Source: Prevotella sp. (GTDB lineage: Bacteria > Bacteroidota > Bacteroidia > Bacteroidales > Bacteroidaceae). From it: 44,744 nt of DNA. How positions within the stretch are numbered: position 1 is the stretch's first letter; every line of letters starts with the position of its first letter. Location of the stretch: positions 1 to 44,744 of the forward strand of contig JAFSKJ010000043.1 in the NCBI GenBank assembly GCA_017449025.1, written 5' to 3'. A model generated the notes under the pieces. That model was not told the DNA's origin, did not search any database, and saw only the letters and a list, made by a program, of their open reading frames with translations. Position numbers and translations under genes: made by a program. Below are positions 34,424 through 43,578 of this stretch, one piece after another.

Positions 34424-35914
34424 TTAAATCAATGCATTCAATGTGTCTTTCCAATGTGCGTATGCTGCTTGGTACTCATCCTTGCAGGCCAGGTTAGGTT
34501 CGATAACCTGAAGCTTCTCAAGCGTTGCGAAAGCCTCATCATGGTCTTTGTAGATACCGGCACCTATGCCTGCTCCTTTGGCGGCACCAACGGAGCCGTC
34601 GGTCTCGTAAAGCTCGATGGTGGCTCCTGAAACACCTGCCAGTGTGCTGCGGAACAGTGGCGAGAGGAACATGTTTGCCTTTCCTGCATGAATCTTCTTG
34701 ATGTCCATTCCCATCTGTTGCATAATCTCCATGCCGTAGCAGAAGGAGAAGACTATACCTTCCTGTGCGGCTCTCACAATGTGCGGGCGACTGTGCTTGT
34801 TGAAGTTCAAGCCGTGGATGGAGCAGCCCAGCTCCTTGTTCTCAAGCACTCGTTCAGCACCGTTGCCGAAGGGCATAATGCACACGCCGTCGCTGCCAAT
34901 AGGTGCTTGAGCGGCCAAGTCGTTCATCTCTGCATAGCCCATATCGAACGTTACATTACGGTGAGTCCAGGCATTGAGGATGCCGGTGCCGTTGATGCAG
35001 AGCAGCACGCCGAGGCGTGTATTGTCGGCATTGTGATTCACGTGGGCAAATGTGTTGACGCGGCTTTTCTTGTCGTAGTTTATGTCGCCAAGTACTCCGT
35101 AGACCACACCACTGGTGCCGGCGGTGGCTGCAATCTCACCCGGCTCGAAAACGTTAAGCGAGAGGGCATTGTTAGGCTGGTCGCCGCCGCGGTAGGTTAT
35201 CGGTGTTCCTGCCTTGAGTCCCAGTTCCTCGGCTGCCTTCTGGCACACCACGCTTTGCTCAGAGAATGTGGGCACGATTTCCGGGATGAGCGACTCTGGC
35301 ACTCCGTAGTAGTCAAGCAGGAACTTTGCGACCTGATTCTCCTTGAAGTCCCAGAACATGCCTTCGCTCAATCCGCTTACCGTTGTGTTGGCGACACCGC
35401 TGAGGCGCATAGCCATGTAGTCGCCTGGCAGCATCACCTTATATATTTTATTATAGGTCTCTGGTTCGTTCTCCTTCACCCAGGCCAGTTTTGCGGCAGT
35501 GAAGTTTCCGGGAGAGTTCAACAGGTGTGTGAGGCACTGTTCAGAACCCAGCTCACGGAATGCACGTTCGCCGTAGGGCACTGCACGCGAGTCGCACCAG
35601 ATGATTGCTGGACGGAGAGGCTTCAAGTCCTTGTCGACGCATACCAGGCCATGCATCTGATAGGAGATGCCGATGGCAGCAATCTCCTCGCCACTGACAT
35701 TGGCCTCGGCCATGATTTTTTGTAGAGACTGCTTGGCATACTGCCACCATGAGTCAGGCTCTTGCTCTGCCCATCCCGCCTTGACGGCCATGATGGGAGC
35801 TTCCTTTTCGGGGAAGAACGCTGATGATACACACTTGCCACTATCGGCATTTACTAAAGAGGCCTTGACCGAAGAGCTGCCAACGTCGAAACCTAAAAGA
35901 TATCTGCTTGCCAT
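34424..35914 (-). CDS. xylB: Xylulokinase (FGGY family)
   Basis: ATP-dependent phosphorylation of D-xylulose, feeding the pentose-phosphate pathway. The 496-aa product has the actin-like phosphate-1 motif GFDVGSSSVKASL and the MHGLVCVD segment. It also has TAGTSGVVYG and a C-terminal adenosine motif region (VGAAKGAGIGAG). Glycine-rich GGDQPNNAL carries the likely catalytic Asp. Gene order xylB then xylA, the reverse of the E. coli order. Confidence 0.94.
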   Translation of the reverse strand: MASRYLLGFDVGSSSVKASLVNADSGKCVSSAFFPEKEAPIMAVKAGWAEQEPDSWWQYAKQSLQKIMAEANVSGEEIAAIGISYQMHGLVCVDKDLKPLRPAIIWCDSRAVPYGERAFRELGSEQCLTHLLNSPGNFTAAKLAWVKENEPETYNKIYKVMLPGDYMAMRLSGVANTTVSGLSEGMFWDFKENQVAKFLLDYYGVPESLIPEIVPTFSEQSVVCQKAAEELGLKAGTPITYRGGDQPNNALSLNVFEPGEIAATAGTSGVVYGVLGDINYDKKSRVNTFAHVNHNADNTRLGVLLCINGTGILNAWTHRNVTFDMGYAEMNDLAAQAPIGSDGVCIMPFGNGAERVLENKELGCSIHGLNFNKHSRPHIVRAAQEGIVFSFCYGMEIMQQMGMDIKKIHAGKANMFLSPLFRSTLAGVSGATIELYETDGSVGAAKGAGIGAGIYKDHDEAFATLEKLQVIEPNLACKDEYQAAYAHWKDTLNALI

Positions 35915-35976
35915 AATTATATGAGTAATTCATGTTAATAATCATCCATCCGTATATAAATAATACGTTTATAGTG

Positions 35977-36008
35977 CAAATTTCCCTATTTTTTTTCTAA
36001 TAAACAAT
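35977..36008 (-). promoter_or_regulatory. Possible xylBA promoter
   Basis: On the minus strand, ATTG (36008-36005), a 20-nt spacer and GAAATTTG (35984-35977): each box has one mismatch to the consensus. It lies 62 nt before the xylB start. Confidence 0.4.
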
Positions 36009-36042
36009 TTTTTTACTGTTTTTACGGTTTTTTTTACCATAA

Positions 36043-36076
36043 TTTGAGCACAATTAAAATATTTTATTTACCTTTG
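36043..36076 (+). promoter_or_regulatory. Putative promoter of the exopolysaccharide operon
   Basis: TTTG (36043-36046), a 22-nt spacer and TACCTTTG (36069-36076), 41 nt before the receiver-protein start. The spacer is slightly long. Confidence 0.55.
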
Positions 36077-36117
36077 CAACACAATTGCAACGTGAACAAG
36101 GAAAAAACGTTTCATAT

Positions 36118-36486
36118 ATGAAAAAGAAGATTCTAATACTTGATGACAAAGAGACCATAGCAAAGGTTCTCTCCATTTATCTGATGAGCGACTATGACGT
36201 GCAGTGGTTGCCCGATGGCTTGCAGGGTGTGAAATGGCTTCAGGCCGGTAATACGCCGGACTTGATTATCTCAGACATCCGCATGCCGGGAATGCGTGGT
36301 GATGACTTCTTAGAGTGGATTAAGCAGAACGAACTGTTCCGCCACATCCCCGTTATTATGCTCTCGAGCGAAGACTCAACAAGTGAACGTATCCGACTGT
36401 TGGAAATTGGTGCGGAAGATTACATCGTTAAGCCTTTCAACCCAATGGAACTCAAAATCAGGGTCAAGAAGATTCTTCCGAGCTAA
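36118..36486 (+). CDS. Stand-alone response-regulator receiver
   Basis: The 122-aa product is a receiver domain with no output domain. It has the acidic pocket Asp9/Asp10, the phospho-acceptor Asp53 in IISDIRMPG, Ser83/Ser84 in MLSSED and Lys105 in VKPF. A longer in-frame start (36085) would add 11 residues; MKKKILILDD at 36118 is the normal N-terminus. No histidine kinase is adjacent. The next gene, 23 nt downstream, begins with a receiver-like domain lacking the Asp, so the two may interact to tune polysaccharide initiation. Confidence 0.93.
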   Translation: MKKKILILDDKETIAKVLSIYLMSDYDVQWLPDGLQGVKWLQAGNTPDLIISDIRMPGMRGDDFLEWIKQNELFRHIPVIMLSSEDSTSERIRLLEIGAEDYIVKPFNPMELKIRVKKILPS

Positions 36487-36509
36487 ACAGTTACACCTTA
36501 TTTATTATT

Positions 36510-37715
36510 ATGATAGGTATAGTATATTTAGGAACCAATCCGCAGACGGAGGAGCGTTTAAAGTATATACCTGGAAGGCTTGTTACGCTGACTCAGAACT
36601 ACAAGGATGCCGCTGCTGCATGCTCATCGCATGTACGCAACGAGCATTTTATTTTGTTCTTCGAGAAGAATGTGCGTAATGAAGATGTTACGGCTATTAC
36701 CTATCTCCGTAAGAAATGTAAGAATATTTATATCATTCTTCTTACACCTCAGTTGTCGGCTGAAGAGCGCGATGTGTACCAGAAGTGTGGTATCAATGAC
36801 ACTTTAGACCTTGCAGCCTCTGTAACAGAGCTGAATCGTAAGATACAGTTCATCAGCGACAGAGAGGGCATCATGTTTGACGAGCAGGTATCAAAGAGGC
36901 CTATACTTAAGTTGAAGATTCCTCTTTGGAAGCGCATCTTTGACATTTTGTTCTCTTCTGTGGCGCTTATCTTGCTTTCGCCTGTGTTCCTGATAACATG
37001 GATAGCAATCAAGATTGAAAGCCCGGGACCAGCCCTGTATAAGTCGAAGCGGGTTGGTACAAACTATGAGATATTCGACTTCCTGAAATTCCGTTCAATG
37101 TATACCGATGCCGAAAAGCGCTTGAAAGAAGTAAGCAAGGAGCTGGGAAACCAGTATGCAGAGAAAGTCCAGGAAGAGCCAAAGGGAGCAATAACCGCTC
37201 CTCTCGGCGAGGAAGCTGAGTCTATGATGATGGATATGGGCATGGAATCAGCAATGATGATTAGCGACGACGAGGTGATGCTTGTCGGCGATGACTTTGT
37301 TGTGGCAGAGAGTGACTTTAATAAGGAAAAGGAAGAAGAGATTAACAATGCCTTTGTCAAAATCGAGAACGACCCACGTGTGACAAAAGTAGGACGATTC
37401 ATAAGAAACACAAGCATTGACGAGCTGCCTCAGCTCATCAACATCCTGAAAGGAGACATGTCGGTAGTAGGTAACAGGCCGTTGCCGCTTTATGAAGCAG
37501 AGAAGCTGACTGCTGATGCCAGCATCGACCGCTTCATGGCTCCCGCCGGACTGACAGGACTGTGGCAGGTGGAAGAGCGTGGAAAGGGCGGTAATATGAG
37601 CGCTGAGGAAAGGAAGCAGCTTGACATTACCTATGGCCAGACATACGGATTCATGCTTGATATGAAGATAATATTCCGGACTATTAAGTCCATGTTCCAG
37701 AAAAGCAACGTTTAA
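36510..37715 (+). CDS. Initiating sugar-phosphate transferase with N-terminal receiver-like domain
   Basis: Polyprenyl-phosphate sugar-1-phosphate transferase that starts polysaccharide repeat units on undecaprenyl phosphate. In the 401-aa product, residues 1-118 look like a CheY fold (IGIVYLG, EHFILFFE, IYIILLTP, QKCGIND) without the phospho-Asp. A membrane helix follows (143-168), then the PglC/WcaJ-type catalytic domain. The catalytic domain has KFRSM (193-197), the Asp-Glu dyad in SIDELPQ (302-308), GNRPLP and GLTGLWQV (347-354). Between KFRSM and SIDELPQ sits an unusual acidic, methionine-rich insert of about 80 residues (about 205-283). Confidence 0.92.
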   Translation: MIGIVYLGTNPQTEERLKYIPGRLVTLTQNYKDAAAACSSHVRNEHFILFFEKNVRNEDVTAITYLRKKCKNIYIILLTPQLSAEERDVYQKCGINDTLDLAASVTELNRKIQFISDREGIMFDEQVSKRPILKLKIPLWKRIFDILFSSVALILLSPVFLITWIAIKIESPGPALYKSKRVGTNYEIFDFLKFRSMYTDAEKRLKEVSKELGNQYAEKVQEEPKGAITAPLGEEAESMMMDMGMESAMMISDDEVMLVGDDFVVAESDFNKEKEEEINNAFVKIENDPRVTKVGRFIRNTSIDELPQLINILKGDMSVVGNRPLPLYEAEKLTADASIDRFMAPAGLTGLWQVEERGKGGNMSAEERKQLDITYGQTYGFMLDMKIIFRTIKSMFQKSNV

Positions 37716-37766
37716 CAAAAACCATAAATCAACCTAATAACGCAACATAGCAGAGAATTAATAAAA

Positions 37767-38738
37767 ATGGGAAAGTTCAGAAAAGTAGCAGTATTATTCG
37801 TTCTTGCTGTAATGGGAACAAATTCCTATGCGCAGTTTAACGAAAGTGGTATCAGTGCCGGATTTTTCGACTCAAGTGGTGAAAAGTCTGTTAACTTCTC
37901 AGAGTTTCATCTTCCACCATTGGCAGTTTTGTTTGAAAACGCCAAGGAAAGCCCTCAGATACTTTCTTTAGCAAAGGCGCAGGAAATAGCAGAGGCAGAG
38001 GTGGTTAAACAGAAGAAGCACATATTCTCATATATTTATGGTCACGCAAGCTACAGCTATGGTAAGACAGACCTTTGGGGCAATAACTCATCAACGTACA
38101 ACACGATGATTTACCAGTTCCAGGGCAGTGAACAGTCATATTGGAATGTTGGCGTAAACCTTAGCGTGCCTTTGGAGGATGTGCTTGACTTGGGTCATTC
38201 TGTCAAGCGCAAGAGACTGCTTGTGGAAGATGCCCAGATAAAGAAGGACATTGCATACGAGCAGCTGAAACTTCAGATAGCCACCCTATATACGCGTATA
38301 ACCAATGGATTGGTATCATTGAAGACTGCCAGTGAGAATGCAGCCATATATCAGGGTGCAGGTGCACTGAATCTTGAAGACTTCCATAACGGCAACATGA
38401 ACATAGAGGATTTCGCATGGACAAAGCGTCATGAGGAGGCCGCCGTTCGCCAATTCCAGGATCTACAGACGCAGCTGATAACAGACATATTGACTTTGGA
38501 AATCATAACCCACACGCCTATCCTTACCAATTCTACTACAGAGATAACACTTGACAGCACCATTCACAAGTCAGCCAAGGAGCAGGCTAAGGAGAACAAG
38601 GCTGTAGAGAAGAGGATAAAGAAAGCTGTTGAAGCTGAAGAGAAGAGACTTGAAAATCAGGAGAAAGCTGAAAAGAAAGCTATAGAGGAAGAAGCAAAGA
38701 AAAAAGCAAAGGCAGAAAAAGATAAAAGTAAGAAATAA
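37767..38738 (+). CDS. TolC-like outer-membrane protein, short form, with charged tail
   Basis: The 323-aa product has a signal peptide ending SYAQ. A TolC-type half follows: a helix beginning LSLAKAQEIAEAEVVKQKK, beta strands (YWNVGVNLSVPLED) and a second long helix. It ends in about 55 residues rich in Lys, Glu and Ala. Classic TolC proteins have two such repeats and more than 400 residues, so this is about half-size. Located between the initiating transferase and the Wzz-type gene, it may be an export or scaffold component of the polysaccharide system. The family assignment is by pattern only. Confidence 0.65.
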   Translation: MGKFRKVAVLFVLAVMGTNSYAQFNESGISAGFFDSSGEKSVNFSEFHLPPLAVLFENAKESPQILSLAKAQEIAEAEVVKQKKHIFSYIYGHASYSYGKTDLWGNNSSTYNTMIYQFQGSEQSYWNVGVNLSVPLEDVLDLGHSVKRKRLLVEDAQIKKDIAYEQLKLQIATLYTRITNGLVSLKTASENAAIYQGAGALNLEDFHNGNMNIEDFAWTKRHEEAAVRQFQDLQTQLITDILTLEIITHTPILTNSTTEITLDSTIHKSAKEQAKENKAVEKRIKKAVEAEEKRLENQEKAEKKAIEEEAKKKAKAEKDKSKK

Positions 38739-38760
38739 TAAACAGAAAGGAGAATAGAAT

Positions 38761-40935
38761 ATGGATTTGTTTAGGTATATTGTCAGATTTTTATATAAGA
38801 TACGCTGGTATCTGGTGATTCTTCCACTTATAGCTCTTGTCGTGGCTTGGTTCTTGACAAGAAACATGGAACGTGTCTATGATGCAAACACTACAATCTA
38901 CACCGGTATGATTACTGGTTATAACCTTGAGGGCGGATCGGGAGTCGCCGGAGGTAATGCACAGACTAACATCCAAAATCTTATACTCATCATCCAGACC
39001 GACAACACCATTCATGAGGTGGCCTTGCGTCTGTTTGGCCGTTGCATGATGTACGGTAATGAGAGCAAGGACAACAACTATATCTCTGCAGAGCATTTCC
39101 GTGAACTGAACAGAACTGTGCCGGCAGAAGTGAAGACTCTGATCAATCACAACAGTGAGTCGGCCACGTACGCTAATCTTAAGGCATACGAGAAACCGTC
39201 GCAGGACAACTACCTGTTCGGCATACTTAATTACCATAAATATTTTGGAATTAACAATATCACAGCAAAACTGAAGGTGATGCAGTTGACGAATAGTGAT
39301 ATTATTGATATTGCCTATTCCGGCAATGATGCAGGAATTGTGTATAACACACTCGACATTCTTAATGAGGTGTTTGCACGTCAATACCAGCAGATACGCT
39401 TTGGTGAGACAACAAACGTGATTAAGTTCTTTGAACGCGAGTGCAATCGTCTATATCGCGTGCTTTCCGGTGCTGAGAACGACCTCATCCAGTATAATAT
39501 CGACAGGCGCATCATTAACTATGCAGAACAGACAAAACAGCTGACGATACTTGATGCAGCACAGCAGACATCTGACAACGACCAGCTGATGAGTTCAACA
39601 ACCACAAAGGCCCTGATGTCTTATCTTGAGCAGCAGTTAGGTTCACGAAACAGGATAATAGCTGCTAACAAGGAGTTCACGAATCAGGTCACTGACATTT
39701 CGAGAATACAGTCGCGTATAGCTAATCTTAAGCTTATGAACAGTGAAGGCGGTGCCAATTCTGAAGCTCAGAACGAGCTTGGAGCTGCTGAACGCATGCT
39801 CGCCGCCGCATCAAGCAGAGTTGGTGACCTGACAAGGGAAATTGAAGCAGGCACATATTCTACGGAAACAGGTGTGAAGGCCAACGAACTTATAGGCAAA
39901 TGGTTGGAACAGGTCCTTGAGAACGTGAAGAACAAAGCTGAGATGTCTGCACAGGACATCATGCGCGACAAACTTGACAGGCAGGTCCTCTACTATGCAC
40001 CTATCGGTGCTACAATCGACCGTAAGGAGCGTCATATATCGTTTATCGAGGGTAACTATATTGAGATGCTGAAGGCACTGAATGCCGCACGACTTCGCCA
40101 GCGCAATCTTCAGATGACTACTGCCTCTCTCCGTGTGCTCAACCCACCGATGTTCCCGATGAATGCGCAGCCTACTAACCGTCTGATGATTCTTTTGGGC
40201 GCATTCTTGCTGACATTCCTACTTACGGCCATGTACTTCTTCATCATTGAACTGCTTGACCGCACACTTCGCGACCGCATGCGTTCGGAGCGTATCACTA
40301 AGATACCCGTCATGGGCTGTTATCCCAAGGAGAGCAACCTGCGCTACCGCCGTTACAACAAAACCATTAGCGACATGGCACTTCGACAGTTGAGCAAATC
40401 CCTGTTGCCACACTTCAAGGAAGGACAACAGAATGTGCTGAACTTGCTGTCTACAGACGCTGCCAACGGTAAGAGCTATCTGGCTCAGGAGCTTGAAAAC
40501 TATTGGGTAAGCATCGGACTCCAGGTGCGTCGCCTCACCTATGATGAGGACTTCCTTGCCGAAGACAGCCGCTATATCATGGCAAAGGACATTAAGGATC
40601 TTTGTCCGGACATCATGCCAAACGAAATAGCCATTGTGGAGTATCCAAATCTTGACGACAACTCTATATCACCGTCATTGCTTAACATGGGTACCGTCAA
40701 CCTGATGGTGACACGTGCCAACCGAACTTGGAAGGATGTAGACCAGAAAGCCTTGAAAGAACTTGAGGAGCAGTTAGAAAACAAGAACTCGCTATATATG
40801 TATCTTACAGAGGCTCAGCGTTATGCTGTTGAGGAGTTTGTCGGTCAGTTGCCGCCTTACACCCGCTTCAACAATTTTGTCTACCGCATGTCTCAGATGG
40901 GCTTGACCGCAGTTGAGAATACTCACGCTAAATAA
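38761..40935 (+). CDS. Wzz-type chain-length protein with degenerate BY-kinase domain
   Basis: The 724-aa product has a Wzz layout: a membrane helix near residues 16-33, a long periplasmic coiled-coil region, and a second membrane helix near 474-500 just after a proline-rich LNPPMFPMNAQP. A cytoplasmic domain follows in the position of a bacterial tyrosine kinase. Its P-loop is altered (TDAANGKS near 565-572), and the Walker B position reads AIVEYP near 623, with Glu for Asp. No C-terminal tyrosine cluster is seen. It is probably a catalytically inactive or altered relative controlling chain length and export. It starts 22 nt after the TolC-like gene and ends 6 nt before the next. Confidence 0.85.
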   Translation: MDLFRYIVRFLYKIRWYLVILPLIALVVAWFLTRNMERVYDANTTIYTGMITGYNLEGGSGVAGGNAQTNIQNLILIIQTDNTIHEVALRLFGRCMMYGNESKDNNYISAEHFRELNRTVPAEVKTLINHNSESATYANLKAYEKPSQDNYLFGILNYHKYFGINNITAKLKVMQLTNSDIIDIAYSGNDAGIVYNTLDILNEVFARQYQQIRFGETTNVIKFFERECNRLYRVLSGAENDLIQYNIDRRIINYAEQTKQLTILDAAQQTSDNDQLMSSTTTKALMSYLEQQLGSRNRIIAANKEFTNQVTDISRIQSRIANLKLMNSEGGANSEAQNELGAAERMLAAASSRVGDLTREIEAGTYSTETGVKANELIGKWLEQVLENVKNKAEMSAQDIMRDKLDRQVLYYAPIGATIDRKERHISFIEGNYIEMLKALNAARLRQRNLQMTTASLRVLNPPMFPMNAQPTNRLMILLGAFLLTFLLTAMYFFIIELLDRTLRDRMRSERITKIPVMGCYPKESNLRYRRYNKTISDMALRQLSKSLLPHFKEGQQNVLNLLSTDAANGKSYLAQELENYWVSIGLQVRRLTYDEDFLAEDSRYIMAKDIKDLCPDIMPNEIAIVEYPNLDDNSISPSLLNMGTVNLMVTRANRTWKDVDQKALKELEEQLENKNSLYMYLTEAQRYAVEEFVGQLPPYTRFNNFVYRMSQMGLTAVENTHAK

Positions 40936-40941
40936 GCAAAG

Positions 40942-42510
40942 ATGAACAAAACTGTTGTTTCAGGTTATTCTGGAGCCATCAAAGGCAACGGAGGAAGAAT
41001 AGTACTATTCTTTCTCCTGTTTTTGCTGGCTATCTACGAATTTGTGACTGCCGGTTTTGCACCTTTCGCCATCGTCTGCTTAATACCTGTCATGGTGTTG
41101 GCCGTGATTTTGGCATTTCGCTACAAGATGGCATGCTTTTGGGCATTATTCATTATCAACTATATCCTTCACTTTGCAGGGCGCCACCACCTTATGCCCA
41201 GTGGCATTCCAATGTCTCTTTACAATGAAGGGCTTGAAATTCTCCTGCTTGCCTTGGCTCTTATTGTTTCTCCAAGTGAGTCAAAATTCAGCCGTTCACT
41301 CAACTTGATGCTCTTGGCCATTTTGTTGTGGTGCGGTCTTGGCGTGGCAGAAGTGTTAAATGACACTTGCGGATTAGGCTACAATATTGGAGCGTGGTTC
41401 GCTGGTTTTCGATTGCTTTGCTTCCAATTGGTATGGACGCATCTTATTTTCACTATCTACATTGACAATCCAGAGAGGCTTAACAAACTGTTGAAAGTGT
41501 GGGCTTGTCTTTCACTTTTTTCTGTATACTGGACGTTTAACCAGAAATACTTCGGCTTTACTCCGTCAGAAAACCTTTGGTTACAAACGGCAGGCCGCAC
41601 TCACATCATCCAAGGTGGTACTCTTGTCAGATTCTTCTCTACATTTTCTGATGCAGCCAATTACGGATGTAATGCTGCTGCAACAGCAGTTACTTTCATG
41701 GTAATAGGAATCACTTCACGCATCAGGACAGACAAAATATTCTATTTGCTCACAAGTCTCGCTGTTGTTTGGGGCATGTTTCAGTCAGGTACGCGTACGG
41801 CAATTTTCTGTTTTGCCTTTGGCATAATGGTTTTCTTGGTACTTTCAAAGTCTGTGAAAATTATTGTACCATCTGCTATTGTCTTTGGAACGTTAGGCTT
41901 CTTATTGGTTTTCACCAATGTTGGCAATGGCAATCAGCAGATACGCCGTATGAGGTCGGCCTTCAATAAAGATGATGCTTCAACAGCGGCACGAGACATC
42001 AATCAGGATGTAATGAAGAAATACCTGGCCGACGCGCCATGGGGAATAGGCATTGGAACAGGCATGGAAAACGTACCGTCAAACAATAAATTCCGTAAGC
42101 TTTCCACACTCCCCCCAGACTCAGAGTATGTGTTTATATGGATACGTACAGGAGTCATCGGCATTACTGTCTTTCTGATAGCCATGGCCATGATGTTTTT
42201 AGGTGCTTGTTGGATTGTTTTCTTCAAATTAAAAAGTCGGTCACTAATGGGTATAGGAGCTGGAATTTGTGGAGCCTTTGCTGCCATACAGTTAGGCGGC
42301 TATGGCAACCAGGTTCTTCTCCAATATCCTAACGGCCTTATTTTTTTCGGAACCCTTGCACTTGTCTACACTTTCCCCATAATAGAACAAGAGTGGGTTG
42401 AGTATGAAGAAAAGCGTATTGCAGTGATAGAAGAAAAACGTTTGTTGAAATTAGAAAAGAAAAAGGAAAAAGAAAAGCTGATAAAATATAGAATGGATGG
42501 TATTAAATAA
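40942..42510 (+). CDS. Wzy/O-antigen-ligase-like polytopic membrane protein
   Basis: The 522-aa product has 10 or more predicted membrane helices and a large extracytoplasmic loop. The region QSGTRTAIFCFAFGIMVFL resembles the ligase/polymerase signature of the WaaL/Wzy superfamily (Arg in a short loop before a helix). The last 40 or so residues are a highly charged cytoplasmic tail (EEKRIAVIEEKRLLKLEKK). Likely polymerises lipid-linked repeat units made by this cluster. The next start codon follows after 6 nt. Wzy proteins are poorly conserved, so polymerase and ligase roles cannot be told apart. Confidence 0.8.
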   Translation: MNKTVVSGYSGAIKGNGGRIVLFFLLFLLAIYEFVTAGFAPFAIVCLIPVMVLAVILAFRYKMACFWALFIINYILHFAGRHHLMPSGIPMSLYNEGLEILLLALALIVSPSESKFSRSLNLMLLAILLWCGLGVAEVLNDTCGLGYNIGAWFAGFRLLCFQLVWTHLIFTIYIDNPERLNKLLKVWACLSLFSVYWTFNQKYFGFTPSENLWLQTAGRTHIIQGGTLVRFFSTFSDAANYGCNAAATAVTFMVIGITSRIRTDKIFYLLTSLAVVWGMFQSGTRTAIFCFAFGIMVFLVLSKSVKIIVPSAIVFGTLGFLLVFTNVGNGNQQIRRMRSAFNKDDASTAARDINQDVMKKYLADAPWGIGIGTGMENVPSNNKFRKLSTLPPDSEYVFIWIRTGVIGITVFLIAMAMMFLGACWIVFFKLKSRSLMGIGAGICGAFAAIQLGGYGNQVLLQYPNGLIFFGTLALVYTFPIIEQEWVEYEEKRIAVIEEKRLLKLEKKKEKEKLIKYRMDGIK

Positions 42511-42516
42511 TCCTTG

Positions 42517-43578
42517 ATGAACATGCAAAGTAATTTCGAGCAGCGTCTTTCCTGTGCTATTACGTGGCTGCGTTTTCCACTCATCTTTTTCATCATCCTT
42601 CTGCACTGCTATTCTGTTGTAAATCTTGAGGGACATTCATCTGTCAACTATTTTAGGGCAGTCTATCCTTTAGCACTATGGTTAGGAGAGAGTGGCGTGC
42701 CAGGTTTCTTCTTCATATCCGGCATGCTGTTCTATCTCAGCAAGAAGAGCTATTCACAGAAACTACATTCCCGTCTACGGACTCTGCTTGTTCCCTATTT
42801 GATATGGAACACACTTCTTTTGTTATTATACATTGTGGCCTATGCCACAGGTCACTCTTTAGACATCAACGGGAAGAGTATAGGCGATTTTCACGCAACG
42901 GACTTTATAAGGCTTTATTGGGATCGCGGCTCATTCGACAAAGGAAACTTCACCCCTCTGCTTTGCCCTCTTTGGTATATAAGGAATCTGTTGATTATGT
43001 CTGTCCTTTCCCCAATATTCTATTATCTTGTAAAATATGGACGAGGCCTTTTCCTGTTGGTAGTCATCGGCTGGTGGCTTACGACCTACGACAATGCTTT
43101 TGTTCCCCAAACCATTCTATTCTTTTGTTTAGGAGCCTATTTCCCTCTATGCAATAAAAACGCACTCCACATATTCTGTCAACACAAGACGATATTCATT
43201 TCCCTGACAGTCATCTTTGCCGTCATGGATATTGTTTCCCACGTCATTTATCCAACACCTGTCAATTTACAAATACACAGAATGGCCCTTCTTTTCAACA
43301 TTCCGTCACTGTTACTTCTTGGAGACTATTGTTCAAGCCACGGACTAACCAATTCCATGCTATCCAAGGCAGCCTTCATTGTGTTTTGTACGCACTACCC
43401 CATAGTCGTTGCCATTAGAAAGGCCTGCGTAGTGGTCTTCTCCAATAGTTCTGCGGCTGTTCATGTCCTGCTTTACATCTTCTGCGTAGCTGTCACCACC
43501 GTGTTGTGCATATCTTTCTACCAGATACTTGACCGCTTTTTCCCAAAAGTTAAAAACGTATTGTCCGGAAACAGATGA
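42517..43578 (+). CDS. Acyltransferase-3 family membrane protein
   Basis: The 353-aa product has about 10 membrane helices. It shows the acyltransferase-3 pattern: TWLRFPLIFFIILLHCYSV (conserved catalytic-region His in the first helix), PGFFFISGMLFY and PLWYIRNLL. Such proteins pass acetyl or other acyl groups across the inner membrane to sugars. Start taken at ATG 42517; a TTG directly before and an ATG at 42523 are alternatives. The stop overlaps the start of the SGNH gene by 4 nt. Base composition is more AT-rich than the housekeeping genes in this window. Confidence 0.9.
   Translation: MNMQSNFEQRLSCAITWLRFPLIFFIILLHCYSVVNLEGHSSVNYFRAVYPLALWLGESGVPGFFFISGMLFYLSKKSYSQKLHSRLRTLLVPYLIWNTLLLLLYIVAYATGHSLDINGKSIGDFHATDFIRLYWDRGSFDKGNFTPLLCPLWYIRNLLIMSVLSPIFYYLVKYGRGLFLLVVIGWWLTTYDNAFVPQTILFFCLGAYFPLCNKNALHIFCQHKTIFISLTVIFAVMDIVSHVIYPTPVNLQIHRMALLFNIPSLLLLGDYCSSHGLTNSMLSKAAFIVFCTHYPIVVAIRKACVVVFSNSSAAVHVLLYIFCVAVTTVLCISFYQILDRFFPKVKNVLSGNR

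Noticed and set aside
34688-35725. 345-codon open frame on the plus strand
   Set aside because: Antisense to xylB, whose motifs are complete.
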